Shown here one piece after another: positions 36,905 to 45,523 of a stretch of DNA of 64,000 nucleotides; position 1 is the stretch's first letter; the number at the start of each line of letters is the position of its first letter. A program made the translations under genes and the position numbers. Location of the stretch: assembly GCF_018614615.1 (NCBI RefSeq), contig NZ_JAGGOK010000017.1:1-64000 (forward strand), written 5' to 3'. The notes beneath the pieces are model-generated. The model made no database searches, was not told the DNA's origin, and was given only the letters and a program-made list of their open reading frames with translations. Origin of the DNA: Streptomyces sp. ISL-100 (GTDB taxonomy: Bacteria; Actinomycetota; Actinomycetes; Streptomycetales; Streptomycetaceae).

Positions 36905-38064
36905 GCCGCCACCGCCGTCCGGTCGCGCAGCACGTCCGCGTAGTGGCCGAGCAGCTGGTCGCCGACGGCGGCCCACGTTCTGCTCTCGACGGCAGCCCGT
37001 CCGGCCCGCCCGTAGACCGCGCGCAGTCCCGGGTCGCAGGCGAGTGCCGAAACGGCCGCCTGTACTGCCGTCGCGTCGCGCGGCTCGACGAGCAGTCCGG
37101 TGCTCCCGTGACGGACGAGGTCGAGCGGCCCGCCCGCCGCCGGAGCGATCACGGGAACGCCGCTCGCCATGGCCTCCTGCACGGTCTGGCAGAAGGTCTC
37201 GTACGGTCCGGTGTGCGCGAAGACGTCCAGGGAGGCGAAGATCCGGGCGAGCTCATCCCCCGTCCTGCGCCCCAGGAAGACGGCGCCGGGCAGCGCGGCC
37301 CGCAGCGAGGGCTCGCTCGGCCCGTCCCCTACGACCACAACTCGTATCCCCGGCAGCCCGCACACACCCGCGAGCAGCTCCACCTGCTTCTCGGGTGCCA
37401 GCCGCCCGACGTACCCGACGAGCAGCTCACCGCCCGGCGCGAGAGCGCGCCGCAGCGCCGCGTCCCGCAGGGACGGCCTGAAACGCTCCGTGTCGACCCC
37501 GCGCGCCCACAGCCGAACCCGCGGCACTCCGTGCTCCTCCAGGTCGCGCAGAGCAGCCGTGGAGGGCGCCAGGGTACGGTCCGCCGCGCTGTGTACGGCC
37601 CGTATGCGGCGCCAGGCGGTCCCTTCCCCGGTGCCCATGTACGTACGGGCATAGCCGGCGAGGTCGGTCTGGTAGACGGCGACGGCCGGGATGCCCAGCC
37701 GCGCGGCGGCCGCCATTCCCCGCACTCCGAGCACGAAGGGGCTCGCCAGGTGGACGATGTCGGCGCGGTGGGCGGTGAGCGCGGCGGCCACCCTCCGGCT
37801 GGGCAGCGCCACCCGGACCTGCGGGTAGCCGGGCAGCGGGAGTGAGGGCACCCGCACCACGGGGTACGGCAGCCCACTGTCGGAGCCGGACCAGGAGCCG
37901 GAGTCGGTTGCGGTGGCCGCCCCGGTGGCCGTCCCGGCCGCGGCCGGGGCTATGACGAGCGGATCATGACCGCGGGCGGCAAGGTGCCGGGCGGTCTGCA
38001 GGGCGCAGTGGGCCACGCCGTTGACGTCGGGCGGGAAGGACTCGGTGACGATGACGACACGCAT
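36901..38064 (-). CDS. Glycosyltransferase, GT4 family (MgtA/PimB-like)
   Basis: A 387-residue GT-B enzyme. The N-terminus MRVVIVTESFPPDVNGVAH resembles the mycobacterial alpha-mannosyltransferase MgtA (Rv0557). The donor domain has YVGRLAPEKQVELLAG and the EX7E segment TGPYETFCQTVQEAMASG. A role in mannosylated lipid or glycan synthesis is likely but the product is not provable. Two in-frame ATGs lie 6 bp apart (38070 and 38064). I take the second because family proteins start there. No clear ribosome-binding site. Coupled to the next glycosyltransferase. Confidence 0.85.
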   Translation of the reverse strand: MRVVIVTESFPPDVNGVAHCALQTARHLAARGHDPLVIAPAAAGTATGAATATDSGSWSGSDSGLPYPVVRVPSLPLPGYPQVRVALPSRRVAAALTAHRADIVHLASPFVLGVRGMAAAARLGIPAVAVYQTDLAGYARTYMGTGEGTAWRRIRAVHSAADRTLAPSTAALRDLEEHGVPRVRLWARGVDTERFRPSLRDAALRRALAPGGELLVGYVGRLAPEKQVELLAGVCGLPGIRVVVVGDGPSEPSLRAALPGAVFLGRRTGDELARIFASLDVFAHTGPYETFCQTVQEAMASGVPVIAPAAGGPLDLVRHGSTGLLVEPRDATAVQAAVSALACDPGLRAVYGRAGRAAVESRTWAAVGDQLLGHYADVLRDRTAVAA

Positions 38065-38203
38065 ACGCATACCCGTGTTGTCGTCGCGCCATGAGTGTCC
38101 CGGCCGACTTGGATCTTTCCGGGCGAGGAACGTCCCATGAGCGTTTGGCCCCCGCGCCCGTCACGCCGCCGTCATACGGCCGTCACACCGCCCTGGCGTC
38201 CGC

Positions 38204-39622
38204 TCAGACAGCAGGCGCGTCCGGCCCGATCCTGCTCCGTACGGCGGTCTGGACCTCGGCCTCCTCGGCCGGGTCGGCGGCGAGCCGCCGCAGTCTCTCC
38301 GCCACGCGCGCGTCGCCGGTCTCGGCGTGCAGCGCGGCCACTTCCCTGGTGGTTTCCTCGCAGTCCCACAGGCACTCGACAGCGAAGCCGGTGGCGAACG
38401 AGGGGTCGGTGGCGGCCAGGGCGCGCGCCGCCCGGCCACGCAGGTGTGAGGACGCCGTCTCCCGGTAGACGTGGCGCAGTACGGGTGCCGCGGCGCAGAT
38501 GCCGAGCCGTCCCGCCCCGTCCACGAGGTTCCACAGGAGGGGCGCGTCGGGCCCGTCCGCCCGTACGGTCTCCCGCAGCGCACCGAGCACGAGCGGGGCG
38601 TCCTGGGCCCCGCCCCGGCAGGCGAGCACGCCGGTCGCCGACGCCCCGAGGGCGTCGGGACGATGCACCCAGCCCCGCGCGCGGTCCACCGCGTCGGCGC
38701 CGCACATCCGCTCGAAGGCGGCGACCGCGGCGTCCGCGACGGTACGGGAGGGACTTTGCGCCGCCGCTTCGATGAGGTCGAGCACGACGGGGTCCCGTGA
38801 TTCGGCGAGGTAGTGCAGTGCGGTGCAGCGCGCGCCGTCCTGGCCGCTGCGGGCCGCCTCGACGATCGCGGGCCGGTCCGCGGGTCCGGCAACGGCGGTC
38901 AGACACCTGGCGGCCGGCACATGGAGCGGCGTACCGCGGTCGAGGCCCTGTTGGGCCCAGTCGAACACGGCCTGGACGCTCCAGCCGGGGCGTGGCCCCG
39001 TCGGCCGCATCTGCCGCTGCCAGCGGTGGAACGAGCCCTGTTCACCTGCCGCCCGCACGCGGGCACCGATACCTTCGCGCGGGTCCTCGGACCACAGCCG
39101 CCAGGGCCGCGGCTCGAAGGCGTCCCGTACGGCGGCGGCCAGCTCGGCCTCGCCCTCCGGGGTGCCGGGGAACCGGGCGAGAACGGCCGCGGCGAGGCCG
39201 CGCAGTCCGGCGTCGTCGTCGCGCAGGGCGAGCTCGTCGAGGGCCCACGCCCAGTTGGCGCCGGTCCTGGCGTACCCGCGCAGGAGCAGGAGAGCGTCGT
39301 CCCTGCCGTACGAGGCGAGATGGCCCAGCACGGCGAGCGCCAGGCCGGTCCTGCCCTCGTCGTCGTCGACGAGGTCCTCCGGGTCGAAGAGGTGCTGCTC
39401 GATCGCTTCGAGCCCGCCGTTGAGATCCAGGTAGAGGCGCGCGTAGTAGAGCGAGCGGTTCTCGACCTGCCAGTCGTGGCGGGGGTCGTCGAGAACGCAG
39501 TGGTTGAGAGCCGCGAGCGCTTCGGGGCGGGGCGCGGCGAGCGCGTGCAGCGTGCCGTCGCCGCGGCCCCTCTGCAGGAGGCCGAGCAGCGTGCCGCTCG
39601 GCGCTATGACTGGATCGAACAT
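38204..39622 (-). CDS. HEAT-repeat protein
   Basis: A 472-residue soluble helical repeat protein. PBS-lyase/HEAT-like units recur, for example GLALAVLGHLASYGRDDALL, RCTALHYLAESRDPVVLDL and LRGRAARALAATDPSFA. Such proteins act as scaffolds for protein contacts and have no predictable catalytic role. The start at 39622 is the first codon that keeps the FDPVIAPSGTLLGLLQRG segment. Minus strand, downstream of the ankyrin gene with 259 bp between them. Confidence 0.8.
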   Translation of the reverse strand: MFDPVIAPSGTLLGLLQRGRGDGTLHALAAPRPEALAALNHCVLDDPRHDWQVENRSLYYARLYLDLNGGLEAIEQHLFDPEDLVDDDEGRTGLALAVLGHLASYGRDDALLLLRGYARTGANWAWALDELALRDDDAGLRGLAAAVLARFPGTPEGEAELAAAVRDAFEPRPWRLWSEDPREGIGARVRAAGEQGSFHRWQRQMRPTGPRPGWSVQAVFDWAQQGLDRGTPLHVPAARCLTAVAGPADRPAIVEAARSGQDGARCTALHYLAESRDPVVLDLIEAAAQSPSRTVADAAVAAFERMCGADAVDRARGWVHRPDALGASATGVLACRGGAQDAPLVLGALRETVRADGPDAPLLWNLVDGAGRLGICAAAPVLRHVYRETASSHLRGRAARALAATDPSFATGFAVECLWDCEETTREVAALHAETGDARVAERLRRLAADPAEEAEVQTAVRSRIGPDAPAV

Positions 39623-39673
39623 GGAAAAAGCCTCACATCAAGCTGTCGACGCAACCGGGGATACGTGCCGTGT

Positions 39674-39865
39674 CTAGGCCGCGCGGCAACATGTCCGGGC
39701 GTCCGCCGTCGACTCTTGCTCGCTGTAGACCATCTTCCTCTGCCTCTCGTCGGTGGGCCCGGAGTGGGCCCGCTCACATTCCCCGTGATCCGGCAACTTC
39801 TGCCCGCATCGCGTGCATGTGAATCCGACGTCATGATGACCCAGCCATTTCACCGACGCGACCAC
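39674..39865 (-). CDS. Doubtful short ORF with CxxC motif
   Basis: A 63-codon GTG-initiated frame between the HEAT and ankyrin genes. It contains CTRCGQKLPDHGECERAH, which looks like a possible zinc-binding knuckle, and third-position G+C is moderately high. No convincing ribosome-binding site. It may be a small protein or chance. If unreal, this 259-bp gap holds nothing I can name. Confidence 0.3.
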   Translation of the reverse strand: MVASVKWLGHHDVGFTCTRCGQKLPDHGECERAHSGPTDERQRKMVYSEQESTADARTCCRAA

Positions 39866-39881
39866 ATTTACGGCGCCCCGG

Positions 39882-40274
39882 TCATCGGGCCCCGAAGAGC
39901 TCCAGCAGGTCCTTCTTGTCGAACATGCGAGCGGTGTCCATTGCGGACGGCGTTCCGGCGGCCGGGTCGGCGCCTCCCTCGACCAGTGCGCGGACCACCG
40001 CTTCCTCGCCCTTGAACACGGCGCCGGCGAGCGGCGTCTGGCCGCGGTCGTTGGCCCGGTCGGGGTCGGCCCCACGGCTCAACAGAGCCTCCACTGCGGC
40101 GGCGTGGCCGTGATAGGCCGCGAGCATCACGAGGGTGTCGCCCCGGTCGTTGGTGAGGTTCGCGGGCACGCCTGCGTCGACGTACGCGGCGAGCGCCTCG
40201 GTCTCTCCCTGACGCGCCAGGTCGAAGACCTTGCCGGCCAGTTCGACCACCTCGGGATCCGGGGTTTCGCTCAT
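39882..40274 (-). CDS. Ankyrin-repeat protein
   Basis: A 130-residue protein made of three to four ankyrin repeats, e.g. DTLVMLAAYHGHAAAVEALL and QTPLAGAVFKGEEAVVRALV, with an N-terminal helical cap. Such single-domain ankyrin proteins bind partner proteins. The partner is unknown. ATG at 40274. The in-frame extension further upstream is antisense to the smeA promoter area and is rejected. It is divergent from smeA. Confidence 0.83.
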   Translation of the reverse strand: MSETPDPEVVELAGKVFDLARQGETEALAAYVDAGVPANLTNDRGDTLVMLAAYHGHAAAVEALLSRGADPDRANDRGQTPLAGAVFKGEEAVVRALVEGGADPAAGTPSAMDTARMFDKKDLLELFGAR

Positions 40275-40469
40275 CGGACGGACCGCCTTCCACTGCCGTT
40301 CACTGCTGTGACCTGTACGTACGGCACCAGCGCCGTACGAGTGAATCGTCAGGGTACTGCCCGCTCGCCGACATGACGCGGCCCGGCAGCGGCAAAGATC
40401 AGGGCGAGGCGACCCAAGGCGACCCTGAAGCCGAGCCGCATCGGCCACTCCAGTGAAAAAGCTGAAAAG

Positions 40470-40496
40470 TAACCCATTTGCACCTTTTGCCGTATA
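40470..40496 (+). promoter_or_regulatory. Sigma-WhiG-like promoter candidate upstream of smeA
   Basis: TAAC (40470-40473) and GCCGTATA (40489-40496) are 15 bp apart, similar to the WhiG consensus TAAA-N15-GCCGATAA, though the -10 fits only partly. Sporulation-specific expression of smeA-sffA is established in S. coelicolor. An inverted repeat CGTACGGC-N6-GCCGTACG lies further upstream at 40318-40339. Confidence 0.4.
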
Positions 40497-40524
40497 GATA
40501 CATGCTGTGAGCCTGGAAGAACTC

Positions 40525-40752
40525 ATGGTGACTGTCCCCCTCAACCAGGAGAACCTCATGATCCTGTCCATCTCAGGCGTCGTGCTTCTCGGCATCATCG
40601 TCTTCCTCTTCTTCCGGAAAGACGGCCTCAAGGCGTCGCACGCCCTCGTCTGCGCACTGTTCGGCTTCTACCTCGCGGGCACAGCCATCGCACCGAGCAT
40701 CAAGGCCGGAGGCGCGAGCCTCGCCGGCCTTCTGGGCGGGATCAAGTTCTGA
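40525..40752 (+). CDS. smeA: SmeA-like small sporulation membrane protein
   Basis: A 75-residue protein with two hydrophobic helices (about 12-32, LMILSISGVVLLGIIVFLFF, and 42-62) joined by FRKDGLKASHA. In S. coelicolor the homologous small membrane protein targets the FtsK-like SffA to sporulation septa, and loss disturbs chromosome segregation and spore maturation. The ATG at 40525 has GGAAGA 4 bp upstream and is preferred over the GTG at 40507. sffA follows 37 bp later. Identification rests on the gene pairing and protein character, not on an alignment. Confidence 0.72.
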   Translation: MVTVPLNQENLMILSISGVVLLGIIVFLFFRKDGLKASHALVCALFGFYLAGTAIAPSIKAGGASLAGLLGGIKF

Positions 40753-40789
40753 CCTGCCGTAACCGCTTCAACACCACCAGGAGACCGAA

Positions 40790-42379
40790 GTGGCCCGGCG
40801 ACCTCGTCAACTCCCTCGCATTCTGAGCAGCGGCAGTGCCTCGATCACCCGCAGCCGCGAGATCGCGCGCACCGCAGCCGACAGCGCCACCGACGTTCTC
40901 CACCCGCTGATCACCATCACCCGTGGTCTGCGGCAGCTGGCCGCCGCCGGCCGGCGCAAATGGACCGATACGCCCAAGGACAGGCGTGGTCCCGCGCTGT
41001 TCCTGGCGGCGGCCGTCGTCCTGGTGGTCGCGCTCATCCCGTACGGGCCGCTGCTCGCCCTGATCACGGTGATGGCCGCGGCCGCCTGGAAAGGACGGGA
41101 ACGCACCCCCGCGCACAGCGGCCCCACCGAGGCCGAGAGCGACCGGCTCCGGGCTCTCTACGAGGCCCTGGTGCCGTACTTCTCGGTGGCCGAGGACCCC
41201 AGCCCGCTGTTCACCCACGGCGGTGAATGGGACAAGGCATTCCCCGAGTACGACTTCGACGACGGCCGGCTCGTCCGGCTTCTGGTGCGCTACCCGGCGT
41301 ACTTCACCGACGGCGACGCCTCGTCCCGGGCTCGCATCGAGCAGCTGCTGCACGCCAAGTCGGGCCGCGGCCGCGAGTACCACTTCGAGTGGGACGAGGA
41401 GGGCAACCAGCTCGTCATGACGGTGCTGCCCGCGCTGCCCACGTCCATCGCCGCCCAGCGCTTCGTCACTGCCCCCGGCGAGACGGTGCTGGGCTTCACC
41501 GACGCCGACGCGGTCCAGCGGACTGTGCCCGTCACGGAGGGCGACAGGACGTACGACGCCCCTCCGGTGATCTGGCGGACGGGGACGCGTTCCACGGAGC
41601 CGCATCTGCTCGCCGTAGGGCAGCCCGGAAGCGGTACGAGCAGTCTGCTGCGCTCGATCGCTCTGCAGGCCCTCCAGCACGGCGACGTGGTGATCGTCGA
41701 AGGCAGCGGCACCGGCGAGTACGCGTGCCTCACGGGAAGGGCCGGCGTACTGGCGGTCGAATGCAGCCTCCCGGGAGCGCTCGCCAGCCTGGAATGGGCG
41801 GCACACGAGACCGAGCGGCGGCTGATCGCCGCGAACCGTGCCCGCCAGGCCGGGCACCCCACTCCGGAAGACACGAAACGCCCGCTGTGGATCCTGCTGG
41901 ACCGGCCGAGTGTGTTCGGTCATCTGGCGGCCGCCGACGGGCGCACTGATCCCCAGCAGCTGCTCCAGGTGCCACTGCGGCACGGCAGGGCGGCGAATGT
42001 GACGGTGGTGGTGGCCGAGCAGTTCGACGCCATGGAAGCTCTCAGCGAGACCGTACGGTCCCACACACGCGCGCGCGTGGCGCTCGGTCCGGCCGTTCCC
42101 GGGCAGGTCGCATCCGTGCTGGGGGAACCGCCGCACACCACACCGACACGCGACACCCCGCCCGGCCGCGGTTACGCACGGCTCGGCACGGGTCCCGTGA
42201 TGCGGCTCCAGGTTCCGGCGACGCCCGATCCGTACGACGACGCGACGAGCGAGGCGCACCGGCAGGCCGTCATCGAGTTGCTTCCCGAGCTCGTTCTTCC
42301 CACGGGCGCGGACACCCTGGCACACCCCCGGATCCAGCCCCCGGCGCAGGAACCGGAGCCGGTGCCGGCCGAGGGCTGA
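40790..42379 (+). CDS. sffA: SffA-like SpoIIIE/FtsK-family protein
   Basis: A 529-residue protein with a basic N-terminus and one hydrophobic hairpin (about 68-100). A beta-rich linker domain is followed by a C-terminal ATPase-like domain. The Walker A site reads GQPGSGTSSLL (residues 277-287), with Thr283 where the P-loop Lys should be. A Walker B-like stretch RPLWILLD follows. The pumping activity of true FtsK may therefore be reduced or absent. It is paired with smeA, and the pair acts at sporulation septa in S. coelicolor. GTG start with AGGAGA 6 bp upstream. Confidence 0.75.
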   Translation: MARRPRQLPRILSSGSASITRSREIARTAADSATDVLHPLITITRGLRQLAAAGRRKWTDTPKDRRGPALFLAAAVVLVVALIPYGPLLALITVMAAAAWKGRERTPAHSGPTEAESDRLRALYEALVPYFSVAEDPSPLFTHGGEWDKAFPEYDFDDGRLVRLLVRYPAYFTDGDASSRARIEQLLHAKSGRGREYHFEWDEEGNQLVMTVLPALPTSIAAQRFVTAPGETVLGFTDADAVQRTVPVTEGDRTYDAPPVIWRTGTRSTEPHLLAVGQPGSGTSSLLRSIALQALQHGDVVIVEGSGTGEYACLTGRAGVLAVECSLPGALASLEWAAHETERRLIAANRARQAGHPTPEDTKRPLWILLDRPSVFGHLAAADGRTDPQQLLQVPLRHGRAANVTVVVAEQFDAMEALSETVRSHTRARVALGPAVPGQVASVLGEPPHTTPTRDTPPGRGYARLGTGPVMRLQVPATPDPYDDATSEAHRQAVIELLPELVLPTGADTLAHPRIQPPAQEPEPVPAEG

Positions 42380-42428
42380 CCACAGGAACGCTCAAAAGGG
42401 CCGAAGGGTCCAAGGGCCCGAAGACCCG

Positions 42429-43928
42429 TCAGGCGACAAACGTCCGCGGGGCCTCGGCGCCGTTGTTCACTCCGCTCTCCACCAGCCTCGCGGCCGCCGC
42501 CAGCCGCACCGCGGCCTCCTCCGCCACCGGGCCGCCGACAGTGAACGGCAGCCGCACGTACCCCTCGAAGGCCCCGTCGACTCCGAAGCGTGGCCCGGAA
42601 GGGACCCGTACACCGACGCGCTCGCCCATCTCGGCGAGCCGCGAACCCGACAGCCCTCCGGTACGGACCCACAGCGTCAGCCCTCCGCGCGGTACGTCGA
42701 ATTCCCAGTCGGGCAGCTCCCTGCGCACCGCCGTCACCAGCGCGTCGCGGTTCTCGCGTGCCTGTGTGCGGCGGATCTCGACGGCCTGTTCCCAGCCGCC
42801 CGTGCTCATCAGCCAGTTGATGGCGAGCTGCTCCAGGACAGGCGTACCGAGGTCCGCGTACGCGCGGGCCGCCACCAGGCTGCGGATCACATCGGGCGCC
42901 GCCCGCACCCAGCCGATGCGCATGCCCGCCCAGAAGGCCTTGCTCGCGGAGCCCACCGTCAGGACCGTGCTGCCCGACGGGTCGAAGGCGCAGACCGGCC
43001 GCGGCATGTCGACATCCGCGTCCAGATACAGCTCGGTCATGGTCTCGTCCACGACCAGAACGGTCCCGGCCGAGCGCGCCGCGTCGACGAGCCCGCGCCG
43101 CTGGTCCTCGTCGGCCAGGGCGCCGGTCGGATTGTGGAAATCGGCGACGACGTACGCGAGTCGCGGCGCGGCGTCGCGCAGGACCTGTCGCCAGCGCGGC
43201 AGGTCCCAGCCCGTGAGCCCCTCGGCCATCGCGACCGGCACCAGGCGGGCGCCCGCCTCGCGCATCAGCTGAAGGATGTTGGCGTACGACGGCGACTCGA
43301 CGGCGATCCGTTCGCCGCGGCCCGCGAAGAGATGGCAGATCGCGTCGATCGCGCCCATCGCACCCGTGGTGACCATGATCTGCTCGGGCATGGTGGGGAT
43401 GCCGCGAGCCGTGTACCGGTCGGCGAGCATCTGGCGCAGGGCGGGCAGGCCCGCCGGGTAGTCGCCGTGGGTGTGCGCGTACGGCGGCAACTCCTCCAGG
43501 GCGCCCTGGACGCCCCTGGTGAGCCACGGCTCGGGCGCGGGCAGCGCGGCGCAGCCGAGGTCGATCACCGAACCGAGGGACTCGGGCGGCAGGGGTTCGA
43601 GGCCGCGCGCGGGCAGCGGATTGCCCGCGGGGACGGCGGTCCAGCTGCCGGCGCCCCTGCGCGACTCCAGGAAGCCCTCGGCGCGCAGAGCCTCGTACGC
43701 CGCGGCCACGGTCGTACGGCTCACGGCCAGGGCCACCGCCAGCTCGCGCTCGGCGGGAAGCCGCGCGGCGACCGGCACCCGGCCTTCGAGGACCAGCAGC
43801 CTTATGCCGTCGGCGAGGGCGCGGTAGGCCGGCGGCTTGCGCGTGCCGGGGCCGGCCGGGCGCGGCTGCTGGGCGTTGAGCTGCCTGGCGAGCTGAGCTG
43901 CCCCCACCGCCGAAGTCCACTGCGCCAT
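42429..43928 (-). CDS. MocR-type GntR/aminotransferase regulator
   Basis: A 499-residue fusion. A GntR winged helix (about 35-95, LPAERELAVALAVSRTTVAAA) is followed by a fold-type I aminotransferase domain with FHNPTG, an ETMTELYLD segment and the PLP lysine in VGSASKAFWAGMRIGW. MocR regulators sense vitamin B6 or amino compounds and often control the divergent gene, here a YczE-type membrane protein. The start at 43928 is chosen because upstream codons overlap the divergent promoter. The PLP site appears intact. Confidence 0.88.
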   Translation of the reverse strand: MAQWTSAVGAAQLARQLNAQQPRPAGPGTRKPPAYRALADGIRLLVLEGRVPVAARLPAERELAVALAVSRTTVAAAYEALRAEGFLESRRGAGSWTAVPAGNPLPARGLEPLPPESLGSVIDLGCAALPAPEPWLTRGVQGALEELPPYAHTHGDYPAGLPALRQMLADRYTARGIPTMPEQIMVTTGAMGAIDAICHLFAGRGERIAVESPSYANILQLMREAGARLVPVAMAEGLTGWDLPRWRQVLRDAAPRLAYVVADFHNPTGALADEDQRRGLVDAARSAGTVLVVDETMTELYLDADVDMPRPVCAFDPSGSTVLTVGSASKAFWAGMRIGWVRAAPDVIRSLVAARAYADLGTPVLEQLAINWLMSTGGWEQAVEIRRTQARENRDALVTAVRRELPDWEFDVPRGGLTLWVRTGGLSGSRLAEMGERVGVRVPSGPRFGVDGAFEGYVRLPFTVGGPVAEEAAVRLAAAARLVESGVNNGAEAPRTFVA

Positions 43929-43952
43929 AATTTCCAGTCCACCTAACTCGAA

Positions 43953-43979
43953 TTGGCCATGGATGGCATCTCCTGCCAA
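43953..43979. promoter_or_regulatory. Possible MocR operator between regulator and yczE
   Basis: TTGGC-N17-GCCAA is an inverted repeat in the 109-bp divergent spacer, and TGGC recurs at 10-bp spacing inside it. TCCAG also repeats nearby (about 43933, 44002 and 44020). MocR proteins often bind direct repeats. Which of these is the site cannot be told. Confidence 0.3.
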
Positions 43980-44037
43980 GCCACAGAGTGTCATGCGGCG
44001 GTCCAGTAACGCCACCACTTCCAGGCAAGGAGCGCAA

Positions 44038-44685
44038 GTGCCCAGGCAACTCACCCGTCGGCTGTCGCAGCTGTATATCGGTCTCGTGCTGTACGGAGTG
44101 AGTTCGGCGCTGCTGGTGCGCGCCGGGCTGGGGCTCGAACCGTGGGGCGTGCTGCACCAGGGCCTCGCCGGGAAGACCGGGCTGACGATCGGCATGGTCT
44201 CGATCATCGTCGGGGCCGTGGTGCTGCTGCTGTGGATCCCGATCAAGCAGCGGCCCGGGCTCGGCACCGTCTCCAATGTCGTGGTGATCGGCATCGCGAT
44301 GGACGGCACGCTCGCGGTCGTACCCGACGTGCACGGGTGGGCGGTCCAGATCCCGCTGATGATCGTCGGCATCGTGCTGAACGGCGCGGCGACGGGCCTG
44401 TACATCGCCGCCCGGTTCGGTCCCGGTCCGCGCGACGGGTTGATGACCGGACTGAACCGCGTCACCGGGCGCTCCATCCGGCTCGTACGCACCACCCTCG
44501 AAGTGGCGGTCGTCGCCACCGGGTTCGCGCTGGGCGGCTCGCTCGGTGCGGGCACCGTCGTCTACGCCCTCGCCATCGGACCGCTCGCCCAGTTCTTCCT
44601 GCGCGTCTTCGCCGTCCCCGCGCCGGACGCCCGCAGTACGGTCGTCGCCGCCGGTACACCGGAAGCCGCGATAATCGCCCGGTGA
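44038..44685 (+). CDS. YczE/YyaS-type membrane protein
   Basis: A 215-residue protein with five or six membrane helices. The N-terminal LYIGLVLYGVSSALLVRAGLG and the LEPWGVLHQGL segment are typical of YczE. Function is unknown. The family is repeatedly found beside MocR regulators and is suspected to move vitamin B6-related or other small molecules. The GTG at 44038 has an excellent AAGGAG site. The ATG at 43963 would place a non-membrane leader over the operator area. Overlaps the GDPD gene by GTGA. Confidence 0.82.
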   Translation: MPRQLTRRLSQLYIGLVLYGVSSALLVRAGLGLEPWGVLHQGLAGKTGLTIGMVSIIVGAVVLLLWIPIKQRPGLGTVSNVVVIGIAMDGTLAVVPDVHGWAVQIPLMIVGIVLNGAATGLYIAARFGPGPRDGLMTGLNRVTGRSIRLVRTTLEVAVVATGFALGGSLGAGTVVYALAIGPLAQFFLRVFAVPAPDARSTVVAAGTPEAAIIAR

Positions 44686-45446
44686 ATCGCGTACGCCATC
44701 CCTATCTCGACCATCCCGCGCCGCTCGCCTTCGCCCATCGCGGCGGGGCGGCCGACGGCCTGGAGAACACCGCGGCGGCGTTCCGGCGCGCCGACGACGC
44801 CGGATACCGCTACTTCGAGACCGACGTGCACGCCACGTCGGACGGCCGTCTCGTTGCGTTCCACGACGCGACCCTCGACCGGGTGACGGACGCCCGGGGC
44901 CACATTTCGGCGCTTCCCTGGAACGACGTCAGCCGTGCCCGGGTGGCGGGGAAAGAGCCGCTGCCCCTCTTCGAGGAGCTGCTCGAAGAGTTTCCCGACG
45001 CGCGCTGGAACGTCGATATCAAGGCCGAGCCGGCTCTCGGGCCGCTGGTCGACCTGATCCGCAGGACCGGCGCGTGGGACCGGGTGTGCGTCGGGTCGTT
45101 CAACGAGAGCCGGGTGGCCAGGGCTCAGCGCCTCGCGGGTCCCCGTCTCGCCACTTCCTTCGGTACGACGGGCGTCCTGGGGCTGTGGCTGCGTGCGCGC
45201 TCCATACCCGCCGCGATGCGCCGCAGTGCGGTGTGCGCCCAGGTTCCCGAGGTCCAGAACGGCGTCAGGGTCGTCGATCACCGCTTCGTACGCACCGCAC
45301 ACGCGCTCGGCCTGCAGGTCCACGTATGGACGGTCAACGATGCGGGCCGGATGGCAGCGCTTCTCGATCTCGGTGTGGATGGCATCATGACGGATCACAT
45401 CGAGACGTTGCGCACGGTGCTGACGGAGCGGGGCACTTGGGCCTGA
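44682..45446 (+). CDS. Glycerophosphodiester phosphodiesterase
   Basis: A 254-residue GDPD-family enzyme that hydrolyses deacylated phospholipid head groups to glycerol-3-phosphate and an alcohol. Catalytic and metal residues are visible in FAHRGGAADGLENT, ETDVHATSDG and FHDATLDRVT, with NVDIKAE and VWTVND further on. No signal peptide, so intracellular. The GTG start overlaps the yczE stop. The upstream extension of this frame is antisense-like noise over yczE. Confidence 0.9.
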   Translation: MNRVRHPYLDHPAPLAFAHRGGAADGLENTAAAFRRADDAGYRYFETDVHATSDGRLVAFHDATLDRVTDARGHISALPWNDVSRARVAGKEPLPLFEELLEEFPDARWNVDIKAEPALGPLVDLIRRTGAWDRVCVGSFNESRVARAQRLAGPRLATSFGTTGVLGLWLRARSIPAAMRRSAVCAQVPEVQNGVRVVDHRFVRTAHALGLQVHVWTVNDAGRMAALLDLGVDGIMTDHIETLRTVLTERGTWA

Positions 45447-45523
45447 CCGGGCCGACCGGCCCGGTCAGGCCTCACACCCGCCCCGTGGCCGCGACGGCAC
45501 GGGGACGAGCGAGGGGGCGCGCG

